DNA from: Porphyra umbilicalis
Taxonomy: Eukaryota; Rhodophyta; Bangiophyceae; Bangiales; Bangiaceae
DNA: 64,000 bases
Assembly (NCBI GenBank): GCA_002049455.2
Contig: KV918794.1
Location: 186,001 to 250,000 of the forward strand
Reading direction: 5' to 3'
This document shows positions 53,491 to 64,000 of this stretch, in pieces (the first letter of the stretch is position 1; each line of letters begins with the position of its first letter). The notes beneath the pieces were generated by a model that was given only the letters and a program-made list of their open reading frames with translations, ran no database searches and was not told the origin of the DNA. Both the position numbers and the translations under genes were made by a program.

Positions 53491-53752
53491 GAGCATTCCC
53501 AACAATGTCGGGCCAACGCCATATTGGGCACACGTTGCAGAAACGTGTCTCAAATTCGCCGTTGGCCAGTTCTCGGGCCGGGTAACAATGTCGAACGTGC
53601 ACGCGGCGTTGCCAACGGAGGTCAAGCGAGTTAAAACGCGAATGTACTTGCGTCCGATTCGGGGTCGGAGCCGTTGGCCCCAGGGCCAACGAGTTGCCAA
53701 CGGAGCCTCCGTTGGCAACTCGTTGGCCCTGGGGCCAACGGGTTCTGTGCTC
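53491..53752. mobile_element. Harbinger-like MITE, ~262 bp
   Basis: Ends GAGCATTCCCAACAATG (left) and, inverted, GAGCACAGAACCCGTTGG (right) share GAGCA and the GGCCAACG motif further in. Flanks are TTA and TGA, close to the 3-bp TWA duplication of the superfamily. It contains the 35-bp-arm palindrome. The TIRs are imperfect, so the call is tentative. Confidence 0.5.
53671..53741. repeat. Perfect palindrome, 35-bp arms, 1-nt loop
   Basis: 53671-53705 (CCGTTGGCCCCAGGGCCAAC onward) is exactly complementary to 53707-53741 around a single C. Smaller palindromes (GTTGGCCCCAGGGCCAAC) are nested inside. Confidence 0.92.
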
Positions 53753-54059
53753 TGATTGGTCCATCGCGGTTTCACGGGGTTAAATGAGTGACAAGTGGCA
53801 CTTCATATTGGCCTCAGATTGTCCGATTTATCATACTTTTGTTTCGACAGCTACCCACGGATGGAATATGGTACCTCTCGGAACTGGGCGGCTGCCTATC
53901 AGCTCGGCCCAATGGTCCCGATCGTTGGAGCGTGTCACGTATCAATCATGCGGTGGCGCATGGCCGAACGGTAATTAGGGCCCATCAGACACGCGGCGCG
54001 TTGACACTGACACTGGGAAAACAAGAGGATCGGCGCTGATGAGGGGGCACACGAGGCGG
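53753..54059. other. No gene seen
   Basis: A short balanced-composition stretch between the MITE and the CCG tract. Confidence 0.4.
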
Positions 54060-56560
54060 GGCTGCGCCGAGCGGCCCCGCGTCAGGCCCTCTTCAGGCAG
54101 CGACGCGGCTGCTCATGCCGCCACGCGTGCCCGCGTGGCGGCCGTGGCCAGCGCCGGTGCGTGCCCTCCCCCCCCCTCCCGCACCGCACGGCAGTGGCGG
54201 TGGCACACGACAGTGCCCACGGCCGCCCTGACCACCGCCGGCACAGCACCAGCGATCCCCGCACGCCGACGGCCACCGCCCCCACCCCACCCACCGCAAC
54301 CCCGGCCGTCCTGGCCGCCCCCACCGGCGTCGGCCGCGCCCCCCCCGGCTGCCACCGCCCTCGCGGCTGCCGGTCGCCGCCGGCCCCGCCGCCCCCGAGA
54401 CCGCCGCCCGCCTCTCCACCGCCGACGTCGGCCTCCGCCCCCCGCTCCCCCGCCGCCGTCCGCGGCCGCCACCACCGCAGCCCTCACCGCCGCCGCCGCC
54501 AGGCGCCGGCCGCCCCTCCCCCGCCGTCCCTGCCGCCGTCGGCTGCCACTGCCGGTGTCCGCCGCCGCCGCCTCAGCTGACCCTGCTGCCGTCGCCGTGG
54601 TCGGCCGCCCCCGCCTCCCCTGCCCATGCCGCCTACTGTCGTAGCTCCTCCCGCCGACGTCGTCCCTGCCCCCGCCACTGTCGGCCGCCGGCGCCGTCTG
54701 CCGCTGGCCCGCCGCCCCGGTCCCCGCCGTTGACGACGGCCGCCCCCGCCGTCGCCGCCCCCGCCACCGCCGCCGACCGCCGCCGCCCCCGATCTGAACG
54801 TCGCCGCTCGCCCCCCCCGCCGCCACCTCCGACCGCCGCCCCCGCCGTCGACGCCGCGCGCGTGATCGCCTCCGTCTGCCGCCCCGGCTGTCGACGCCCC
54901 CCCCGCCGCCGCCGTTCGCAGCCGCCACGCCCACCGCCCTCACGGCCGCCACCGCCAGCCACCGGCCACCCCTCCCGCGCCGCCCCAGCCACCGTCAGCC
55001 GCTACCGCCGGTGTCCGCGGCGGCCGTCCCCGCTGAGCCTGCCGCCGTCGCCGTCGTCGGCCGCCCGCGCCTCCCCTGTCCATGCCGCCTGCTGCCGCCG
55101 CCCCTCCCGCCGCCGCCGTCCCCGCCCCCGCCACTGTCGACCGCCGGCGCCGCGGCGACCGATGCCCGCGTCTTCTGCTGGCCCTCCACCGCCGCCCCCA
55201 CCACCGCCACTGCTGTCGCTGCCTCCCCTACCGCCGCCGACCGCTGCCGCTGCCGCCCCCGCCGACCGCCGCTTCGGCCGACCGCCGTCCGCGCCACAGC
55301 CCCAGTCCCCGCCGTTGGCGACGGCCACTCCCGCCGTCGCCGCGCCCGCCGCCGCCCCCGTGCGGCCTCCGACCGCCGCAATCGCCTCCCTCCGCCGCCC
55401 CCGCTGTCGCCACCCCGCCCGCTGCCGCCGACTGGCGCCGCCACGACCCCCTCCGACCGCCAGCCCCGTCGATCGCCAACCCCTCCCCCGCCCCCATCTC
55501 CGTCGTCGCCGCTCCGAAGACCGCCGCCGTCCCTGCCGACGGCGGGCACCACGGCCGGCTCCGCCACAGCAGCCCCCACCCCCCCGGCCGCCGCTGCCCG
55601 AGCTGCCGTCGGCTGCCGCCGCCCCACCGCCGCTCTTGCCGTCGCCGCCCGCACGCTCCCGCTGACAGACTCCCCATCGTTCTCCGCCACCTCCGCCACC
55701 GCCGACGGCCGAACCCGCTGTCTCTGCCGCCCCCGCCGCCGCCAACCGCCGCCTCCGCCGTCGCTGCTCCAGCCGACCGCCGCCTCCGACGCCGCCTCCG
55801 TCCACGCCTGCACCGTCCGCGCCCCGCGCCGCCACCATCAGCCGCCCCGGCAGTCGCCGCCCTCCCCGCCGACGCCGACCACCGACCCCGCCGCCGCCGC
55901 CCCCGCGACCACCGCGTACCGCCGCCACCGTTGACAGCCGCCCCTGTCTCTGCGGCCCCCGCCACCGTCGCCGGCCGCCACCCTCACCGCCCCAGCCGTT
56001 GCCTTCGCCAGCCGCCGCCCTCGCCGCCCCCGCCGACTCAGCCGTGCGCCGCCCCCCCCCCCGCTACCGCAGCCCCCTAAATCCCCGCCGCCACAGGCCA
56101 CCGCCGCTGCTCACCCCGACAGCCTACCGCCGTCGGCCGCCGCCCCAGAAGCTGCCGCCGCCGCCGCCGCCGCTGCGGCCGCTGTCGCCCCCCTAGCCGC
56201 CGCCGCCCCCGCCGCCGTCCTCCGCCACCGCGTCCGCCGCCAACGCCGTGGCCGCCGCGTTAGGCCGCCGCGCTCGCCGCAGCGGACCTCTCCGCCCCAG
56301 CCGCCGTCCGCCGCGGTGCCCGCCACCACCCCCACCGTCGTGTGCCGCCCGCGCCGGTCCACAGCTCTCGTCGCCGTACACTGCCAGCCCGTCCCACCTC
56401 CCCAGTCCCTCGCGACCCCCTCCGCCGCAAAGGGCGCCCGCGCTGCGTCGTCCGCCGCCCTCAACCGCCGCCCCCACTCCCCCCAGCGCCCTGTCCCGCC
56501 GAACCCACCGCCAGCACCGCCATCTGCGGCCGCCCCCGTCCTCCCCACGGCTGCCCGCTC
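54060..56560. repeat. CCG-rich low-complexity tract I, 2.5 kb
   Basis: The plus strand is dominated by CCGCCGCCCCCG-like permutations with very little AT. A higher-order period of ~456 bp is visible: the block TCGGCCGCCC, then GCCTCCCCTG.CCATGCCGCC, at 54,601 recurs at 55,057. All six frames give Pro/Arg/Ala or Gly/Arg repeats; none is a credible protein. Confidence 0.85.
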
Positions 56561-57234
56561 CAGTCTCCTACTCTGTGGGGTGGCTGCGGCTGTATCATCT
56601 GCGAGGTCAACGTACGGCGGCAGCCCCCTCGAAATTATAGTATTTTTCCAAATCCCACCACACAGCTCGAGCTTGCGCAGTGGAGTTGCTCACTTGAGAA
56701 TACTCGCAGATATACACAATATCAACTGCGCCAGAACCTGCAGTCTTGTCCAATGACATGTCCGGAAACGGGCAGAGGACAACGCAAACAATGTCCTGCT
56801 CTGAGCGTTTTGATATCAAGGTCTGCAAATTTTCATGCAACAGCAATACCCCACACAGCAAGTGCGCTACAGGGGGATTTGTGGCGCAGAGGCATGTAGT
56901 ATCTCATCCAGAAGGGCACCCCGTCGATTGTGTAAGGAAAAATCGTCGTGTGGGCCGTTTGCAGCTCCTCAGAGCACTGTAGTTCAAAGCAAATCACAAT
57001 CAAGTCGCCTCAGTACGCGCGACCGGAGGGGGTCCCTTACAGCAGCGGTCGGCCCGCCCCGGATGGAATGCGGTCGGGATTCAAATGCACTGCTGGACGG
57101 AAAGTCCAGCACAGGGGAATGGCAACGAGAGGCTGGAGAACAGATCGTTACAACGTTCCCGCGAGCTGGGCATCATCACATCATTCACAGTGCTGGAATC
57201 ACATTTCCCCGTCGCGGTCCCACGAGCCGAGCGT
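56561..57234. other. Unique spacer between the two CCG tracts
   Basis: Balanced composition with only short frames and no repeat. It marks a clean break in the low-complexity DNA. Confidence 0.5.
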
Positions 57235-59235
57235 CATGCCTGCCGCCCCCGCTGTATGGGCGCTACCCGCGGCGCATGTATGGCTGCCGCCGCCCCCGCG
57301 GCGGCTCCCGCTGCACCTCGCTGCCCCCCCGCAGCGGTTGCCGTCGTCCCCCTCTGCCGCCGTCCCCCGCTGCCAGTTCCCCTGGCTGCCGCCGCCCCCG
57401 CGGCGCGGCCACTCCTGGCTGCCGCCGCCGCCGCCCCGGCTGCCACCGCCGCCGCCCCCAGCCGCCGCCGCCCCCCGGTTCTCGGCACCGCCGGGTGCCG
57501 CCGCCGCCCGCTCTGGCTTCCCTCGCCACCGCCCCTGGCCACCGCCGCCCCCAGCTGCTGCCGCCGCGGGCTGCCGCCCCCGGCCGACGCCGCGCCTGGG
57601 CGCCGCCGCCGCCGCCACCTGTCTGCCCCCGCCGCCCTCCCCGGCTGACACCGCCGCCACCACCGCCCCCGGCCACCGCCGCCGCTGCCCCCGACCTCCG
57701 ACGCCCCGGCCTGGCGCCGCCGCCGCCCCGGGGTGCCGCCGCCGCCGCCCCCGGCCGCCGCCGCCGCCGCCACCCCGAGTCGCCGCCGCCGTCGCCACCG
57801 GCCGCTGCCGCCGCCGCCCCTGCCTGCCGTCGCCTCCGCCCCTGGCCGCCGCAGCCGCCGCTCCCAGCTATCTCAGCCGCCGCCCCCGCCCGCAGCCGCC
57901 CCTTCCTGGAGCAGCCGCCACCTCGTGCTGCCACCGGCGCCACCGCCGCCCCCTTCCGCCGCCGCCCCTGCCTGCCGCCGCCCCCGCCCCTGGCCGCCGC
58001 CGCCGCCGCTCGCAGCTGTCTCCGCCGCCGCCCCTGGCAGCAGCCGCCGCTGCCCCATACCGCCACCGTCGCCGCACCCGGCTGCCGCCACTGCCGGCCG
58101 CCGCCACCGCCGCCCCCAGCCGCTACGGCCGCCGCCCCCCGGCCGCCGCCGGCCCCGCTCCCGGCGGCTGCTACCGCAGCCCCCGGCCGCTGCCGCCGCC
58201 ACGGCCGCTGCCACCATCGCGGCCGCCCCCTGCCGTCGCCGCCACAGGCCGCCGCCGCCGCAGCCCCCGGCCGCCGCCGCCGCCGCCCCTGGCCGCCGTC
58301 GCCGCCGCCACCGGCCGCCGCCGCCGCCGCTCCCGGCCGCTCCCGTAGCCGCCCCGGGCTGTCGCCACCGCCGGCCTCGGGGGTGTCCGACGCCGCCCTC
58401 TGCAGCCGCCGCCCTTGACTGCCACCGCCGCAGCCCCCATCCACCTCCGCGGCTGCCCCAGGCCGCCGCCGCCCCTGCATGCCGCCTCCGCCGCCCCCGG
58501 CCGCCGCCGCCCCCAGCCGCTGCCTTCAATGCCGCCGCCCACTGCCTTCGCCGTCACCGGCTGCCGCCGCCGCCGCCCCCGGCGGCTGCCGCCGCCGCCC
58601 CCGGCCACTGCCGCCGCTCCCGGCGGCTGCTGCCGCCCCCGGCCGCTGCCGCCGCCGCCCTCGGCTGCTGCTACCGCCGTCCCCGGCCGCTGCCGCCGCC
58701 GCCCCCGGCTGCTGCCGCCACCGCCGCCACCCCCTGCCGTCGCCGCCACCACCCGTCGCCGCCGCCGCCCCTGGCGGATGCCGCCGCCGCCCCCAGCGGC
58801 CGCCGCCGCTGCCCGTGGCGGCTGCCGCCGCCGCCCCCAGCGGCCGCCGCCGCCGCCCGTGGCGGCTGCCGCCGCCGCCCCCAGCCGCCGGCCGCGGCGG
58901 CGGCCGTCGCCGCCCCCGGTCGCCACCGCCCCTGCATGCCGTCGCCGGCGCCCGGTGCCCCCGGTGCCCCCGGCTACTGCCGCCACTACCACCGCCCGCT
59001 GCCGTAGCTGGTACCGGGCGCCGCCGCTGGCACCCCCGGCCGCCGTTGACGCCGCCCCCGGCGGCCGCCGCCGCCGCCCCCTGCCACGGCCGCCCTTTGA
59101 TGCCGCCGCGGCCGCCCGCCGCGGCCGCCGCCGTCGCCTGCTGCCACCCCCGCCCCTGTCTGCCACGGCCGCATCCCCTAGCCGCCACCGCCGCCGCCCC
59201 CTGCCGCCGCCGTGCCTGCATGCCGCCGCCGCCGC
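57235..59235. repeat. CCG-rich low-complexity tract II, 2 kb
   Basis: Built from GCCGCCGCCCCCGGC.GCC units with TGC/CAC variants, on average ~21-24 bp long. It ends abruptly at 59,235. The tract at 13.74-14.19 kb is a shorter, opposite-strand relative. Long frames here (up to 527 codons) are composition artefacts. Confidence 0.85.
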
Positions 59236-59612
59236 CTGGTGACTGTTGTTTCTTTGGAGTGCAGAAACGGTATGAAAGAAGCATTTTTGCAGAAAAAGAC
59301 CGACATGGCCGTGATCAGCGCCCTTCAGAGATCCAAGAATGATCCTCTCCAAGAAAGTTGTGTTTTACTCATGTTTGGCCCAGAAATGCTCGACACATCT
59401 CAGACGTGGGCAAGACTGCACGTGTGAAGGAACGCGTGAAGCAAGTGTACCCGACAGCACCTTTTCTTTTCGAAGCTGGGCAGGAAGCACACACAACATC
59501 ATGAGTGATGTGCAATGGTGTTTTTTCTTTGAAAAAACAATGAGAGCCGCTGTAGGCAGGTAGGGAAGCGCAATCAACGATTCCACTGGATTGTGCAGTG
59601 TCATCACAAAGA

Positions 59613-59736
59613 CGTGTGATCCACTGGACTAAGCAGTGTCAGCGATCTACCGAATGCAGTGGTCAGGATGTAGCGTGTAATCCGCTGGACTAAGCAGTGT
59701 CAGCGATCCTACCGAATACAGTGGTCAGGATGTGGC
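59613..59736. repeat. 61-bp tandem duplication
   Basis: Copies at 59613-59673 and 59674-59736 share CTGGACTAAGCAGTGTCAGC and AGTGGTCAGGATGT. A diverged single copy lies at ~12,750-12,790. Confidence 0.88.
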
Positions 59737-60559
59737 GACAGAGAGGGTCTGTCGCAGGATGCTATTCTTGAGCACATGCCACCTTCACCCCCCGCGCCCG
59801 CTCGGCTACCACGCCCCGGTCGCTAGTAACACGCCCAGTCAGTATCCCGTCCACCCCCACCCAGTTTTCCACCTCGCACCCTACCCAAACCGCGCTGCCC
59901 CCCCACCCAGTACCATGCTCGACCTGCACCTCAGTACAAATCCTCCCCCCCCACCCCATACCCCACCTCCTTCACCACCCACGGCGACACCTCTTTCACG
60001 GGCCCAATCCCCATGCCACTTCTATTGAGCCTACGCAATCACTGTCACCTACTCTTAGAAAGTGGCCGCCGTTCTCTTCCCCACTCAGCACTGACCCCCA
60101 TATGGCGTGTACGCCTTCGCAACACCCACGACACAACGCTGAGAATCAGCCCCCCCAAGACACCTACCACCCTGCAGCGCCCATCCCCACGCCACGCCCA
60201 ACACCTTCCCACTGCCTCCGCGACGTCTTGATGCGTCTGCCCCCAGTCACCTGGATACATTACGAGTTGACGGCCTTGGTCCTACCCCATCCTACCCAGA
60301 ACATACTGTCTGCCAACCCAAGATGGCGCGGCGCCTGCAGGCAGCTGCCGGCCAGCCTCGCCGCCACGCGCCGTGTCTGTGACCCGTCAGAACATGCTGG
60401 GGCCCGCTGTCTTACTCTGTCTTGTGACGCTCACATCCATCAAACAGCCACCGTTACGTCACCTCGAGAGATATCCAAAAATGTTACCTGGGCACGCATC
60501 ATTGTCGTAAATTCAAGCACGCCAGAGTCCACAATCGATATAATTTTCTCGTCGCAATG

Positions 60560-60760
60560 TGCCCCGACGGCACCCCCCACCAGGGCCCCCCCAGAGCACC
60601 CCCCCCAGAGCCCCCCCCCCCAGGCCCCCCCCCGCACCCCCCCCCGAGCCCCCCCCAGCCCCCCCAGGCGCCCCCAGCAGCCCCACCCCCCCAAACCCCA
60701 CGCACGCCCCCCCCCCCCCCCCACACGCCCCCTGAGACCCCCCCCCCGTCGATTGTAGCC
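60560..60760. repeat. C-homopolymer-rich tract
   Basis: Runs of 5-13 C separated by AG, GAG, CAC or TG over ~200 bp. On the minus strand these are G-runs with strong G-quadruplex potential. Neighbouring runs differ in length, as expected for slippage. Confidence 0.9.
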
Positions 60761-60823
60761 CACCTACACGTCGAATCGACGGGGTGCGTTTTTTTTGAAA
60801 TACAACCTCCGCAGAGGGGACAC

Positions 60824-60885
60824 GGCCGGCTGCCTGCCAGGGGCAAAGACCGGTGGCCGGCTGCCTGCGAGGGGCAAAGACCGGT
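60824..60885. repeat. 31-bp tandem duplication
   Basis: GGCCGGCTGCCTGCCAGGGG, then CAAAGACCGGT, is repeated once with a single C/G difference. Confidence 0.92.
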
Positions 60886-63800
60886 GGCCGCCATGAATAG
60901 AAACGGTAGTGTGGTGATGAGGTATCTCGCCCGCGTGCACGTGTGGTCGCGACGACTGGACGCAACCAGTATATAGAAAGACACTCCGTCGACCGTGGCC
61001 GCTCTACCCCTCTCCACGGGCTGGAATCGGGTGAGAGCGTAGAGCGCTCCAATCGGAGCCAGGGGGGGGTGTCAGCCTAGAGTGTGGCCCATGTAGACCT
61101 TGCTTGCCGAGCTCCCTAGTCATATAAATTTTGGGCTGGCAGACCAACCAGAGTCCATCACCGATCTTCAGATGGTGACCACTTGACCACTCACAGCTCC
61201 CGCGTTCCAACGGCCTGGCAGGACGAGCACAAGGTAACCTGACAGTAGGTCACGGAGTTCAAATCTCGTCTCGTACTTTACTTGATGACAGCTAACACCA
61301 GCAGTCGCTCCCATAGGAATACCGAGCATGCATCTAGTCCTATAGAACAGGCTCACAGTCAAACAATGGAATGTGGGAAACGAAAACATCAGTACTCCAT
61401 TGTAGCTTGTGTGTCAAATGTGGCGTCTGGCATGCCCTTCCCTCGTGATACGCTGGCAGTGGCGGGGCAAGTATAGGCAGGTTGCCAGTCGCTCTGCACC
61501 CGGTGACTGACGTTGGGGTCCACTGAAAGCAACAGGGGACCGGGGATGTATGGGCAGTGCCAGACAAGCTCTGCGAAGCGTGGGTAGTGCGGTAAACGGT
61601 ACTGGCGAGGTGGGGATACAACAGAACCGCAGAGGCGTGGCAGCCAGCGTAGCGGTGGGTATGCGGAGGAGGGAGGTGGGGGGGGTGCAAATAGGTACAA
61701 CAAGAAGAGTATGGGGCCCTCACAAGAATACAAGACGAGCGAACGGTTCGCACGGGGGGAGAGGGTGGGACACAGCCCCAGCAGAGCGGGGGGTGGTGTC
61801 GGTCAGAGTCGAGCACGCCGCGGCGGCAGCTGCGCGCGAAACAGCAGAGTGTCGATCCGGAGGGGGGGCGGAGGGGGAGGGGGGGGGGGAGCAGGGGGGG
61901 GGCGTTGAATCCGACGGTGGGGGCGGGCGAAGAGGCCTCGAGGAAGCCGAAGGTCGAAGCAGAGGTGGATGGGGCCGAAGCCAGAGCGCGCTTCGGCCCC
62001 CGGGCGGTGGCTGATCCAAAAGTCCGCGCTTTGTGCACAATCCGTGCGCCATGTCTTCTCCAATCAGCGTGCAGATTATCATCGGTGGCGACCAAAGTTC
62101 ATATTTAACCAATCACAGAGCAGGTGTTGGGGCGCTGATCCGCGTCACTTGCCCGCCCAAACTGAGTCGTTCGCGGCGAGGGGACGCCCTCTCAGGCCTG
62201 CAGGCCTCTGCAGGCTTCTGCCGGAGAGATTCCGTGATCGACATCGGCCTGCCTTCGTCCTGCCTCGGACGTCATCACCGGACGTCATCGACGGCTACTC
62301 CATTCCACCATGGGCACAGCCCCCCCCCCTTGGTACCCACCTCGCATTGCCTGCCATGCCGCTACGTTCTCCTCCGCACGCGTCCACTGTTAGCAAGCAT
62401 CCGCACGTGCCCCCCCCTGCCCCATGTGCTGCCCCCCCCCTGGCCTCCACCCCGCCCTCCTCCTCCCCCGTGACCGGCCGCCTCCTCTTCTGTGTTCTTT
62501 TCTGTGTTTTCTTTACTTGATGTATTTCTTTCCCTGGACCCTTCTCATCGCCTCCCCCCCCGTCCCACCTCCGCCCCTTGTCGTGGAGTAGTCAGCTCGG
62601 CCCTTCGTGGCCGGTGACTCAAGCGCCGCGTCCGCCGCAGTACCGTCGCTCCCCCTCCCCCCTCCCCACTCCACGCTCCCCCCTCCCTGCTCACCGCTCT
62701 CTGCTCCCCTCTCGCCGCTTCCCCCTCCCCCCTCCGCCCCCCCCCCCTTCAGCACCTCATTCCCCGCGCACCATGGTCCTCACCATGCTGTCCATCCACC
62801 AGTCCCTGTCGCCGTTGAGCAGCACCCCCGCGGCCGTCGTTGCCATAAAGTCCTTGTTCCGGTATTCCTTTTGACCTCGTGGATATCGATGAATGATACG
62901 GTGTAGCGTTTGCTGCACGTCGCTTGGGATATCCTATAGGGTGACTCGGATAGGCAGAGCTGTTGAAGACTTGGGGTTGCTCGTCAGTCCTGAGGTGCGG
63001 TAACTCCAATCCTGGACTCCCGAGCCTGGGATCATGTGTCCGGGGGGGGGGTTGGTGTGGCCTGAATGGCCCTGTGGAGGTGAGAGCACGTGTGCGATTG
63101 CAGGTCATACAGGCAGGTCTACGTAGAGCACCCCTCAAGCCCCATTACAGAGGGTAGAGCAGTGGAGTGTCATTTCGCACTCGCAACCACCGCCCCGTGC
63201 TGTCCACCGTGCGCAGGGGTCCGCCGCCCGCTGCCGGGGGCTCCGGGCTGTACCCCGGCCGCCAGGTCGCTTCTGTGTCGCCGCGGAGGGGGGAGGAACC
63301 GGCGGGGAGGGTTGCGCGGGGACGGTCGGGGGGCGGCGCTGGCAGGCCAGGGGGGAGGGTGCGCTCGTCGCTAGCTGGTGAGTGCGCCCTGCTGCTGCCG
63401 ATTGGTGGGGGCGCACCGGGGTGGACCTGGGGCAGGGATAGGGCTCCAGGTGGGGCAGAGGGGGGGCTGCTCGTGGGATAGTGGCGTAGTTGGAGGTGCG
63501 GCCTAGGTCGGGCTGGAGGTGGGGCTTGGTTGAGGTTGGCGTCCAAGCCTGTGGTCAGCTATCACATACGACGGGGCAGCACGCAAACACCAACAACAAC
63601 GTTCAAGCGTTGGCGACCCATTGCACGGTTCTACAGTGAGCCTGCTGCCTGGGCTGTCAACGTTTCCACTCTCGCACTTGCTAGCAGTGCCCACAATAGC
63701 AGGAGGTAACAACAAAAGTGAACAAACACGCACTCAGAAGTGCCTAGATCTCCGTCACTGCCCCCTATCCACCCTTTCTGGCCCAGTGTTGGCCTTCTCG

Positions 63801-64000
63801 GGACAGCACAGCCTGGAGACAGGGCGTGCCGGCGCCTTGGCAGTCGCCCTCGTCAGCCTAAGGTGGCACGCACACAGTTGAGGGTGACACGCACACGGCT
63901 TTCGGACCACCCAATGGCGCGATTCGACAGGCCACTGTGGCCTCTGGCGATGGTTTGACCGGCATGATTCAGGCTCCAACACCTTCCACAACCTGAGGGG

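Larger units (their letters stand above)
59236..63999. other. Terminal region without a confident gene
   Basis: 59.24-59.6 kb has balanced DNA. 59.75-60.3 kb is CA/CC-rich. 60.56-60.76 kb is C-rich. 61.34-62.1 kb has a 251-codon minus-strand frame that is Pro/Ser-rich and overlaps G-rich repeats on the other strand. 62.3-62.9 kb is C-rich microsatellite-like DNA. None has a recognisable domain, splice pattern or RNA gene. Confidence 0.4.

Noticed and set aside
54060-59235. Very long ORFs (up to 527 codons) in the CCG tracts
   Set aside because: Five or six frames are open simultaneously and the products are simple Pro/Ala/Arg or Gly/Arg repeats, the expected result of AT-poor repeats.
61230-61290. 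tRNA-like GAGTTCAAATCTC string
   Set aside because: The adjacent bases do not form a T-arm stem or an acceptor stem, so no tRNA is called.

Overview
The window looks like repeat-dominated, GC-rich nuclear DNA of a microbial eukaryote. Nearly every recognisable gene belongs to a eukaryotic transposable element: Tc1/mariner, two PIF/Harbinger pairs, piggyBac and a Ty3-type chromodomain retrotransposon. The two introns I can place have ordinary GT-AG ends, and intergenic DNA is long. A bangiophyte red alga (Porphyra/Pyropia type) would fit the GC level and the huge CCG tracts, but that is inference; no rRNA, tRNA or conserved housekeeping gene was found.

Layout. 0.2-3.7 kb: two divergent unidentified genes that resemble transposon ORFs. 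5.15-6.45 kb: a decayed Tc1/mariner element with TIRs and TA duplication. 6.8-9.7 kb: a convergent Harbinger pair, a transposase with stops and a frameshift plus a spliced Myb/SANT-like partner with stops. 10.7-11.0 kb: a 36-bp minisatellite. 12.8-17.05 kb: two inverted copies of a ~690-bp TIR element and a related 1.27-kb element. 17.1-19.2 kb: a two-exon C2H2 zinc-finger gene whose intron splits finger 1, interrupted by one TAG. 22.1-23.7 kb: scattered Cys-rich coding pieces. 24.4-25.7 kb: a broken coiled-coil ORF abutting a solo LTR. 29.46-32.8 kb: a second, much better preserved Harbinger pair. 35.6-37.9 kb: an intact piggyBac transposase.

38.6-47.7 kb holds the most interesting object, a complete LTR retrotransposon on the minus strand with two 528-bp LTRs differing at 4 positions. 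It has Gag with a zinc knuckle, protease, RT/RNase H, integrase (DD35E) and chromodomain. Pol is entered by a canonical -1 frameshift signal: slippery G GGA AAC, a 6-nt spacer and a 9-bp hairpin. A 667-codon ORF lies on the opposite strand between pol and the 3' LTR. The coding regions of the element are also studded with short perfect hairpins, which suggests a structured RNA genome.

47.9-53.8 kb: a third ~690-bp TIR element, several near-perfect foldbacks, a mariner-type MITE and a Harbinger-like MITE. 54-59.2 kb: about 4.5 kb of strand-asymmetric CCG-rich low-complexity DNA. 59.2-64 kb: small duplications and C-rich tracts, with no convincing gene.

How the parts relate: each Harbinger transposase faces a Myb-like partner, as the family requires. 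Gag, Pol and LTRs form one retrotransposition unit. The MITEs depend on transposases encoded elsewhere, except that no source for the 4-bp-TSD family is recognised here.
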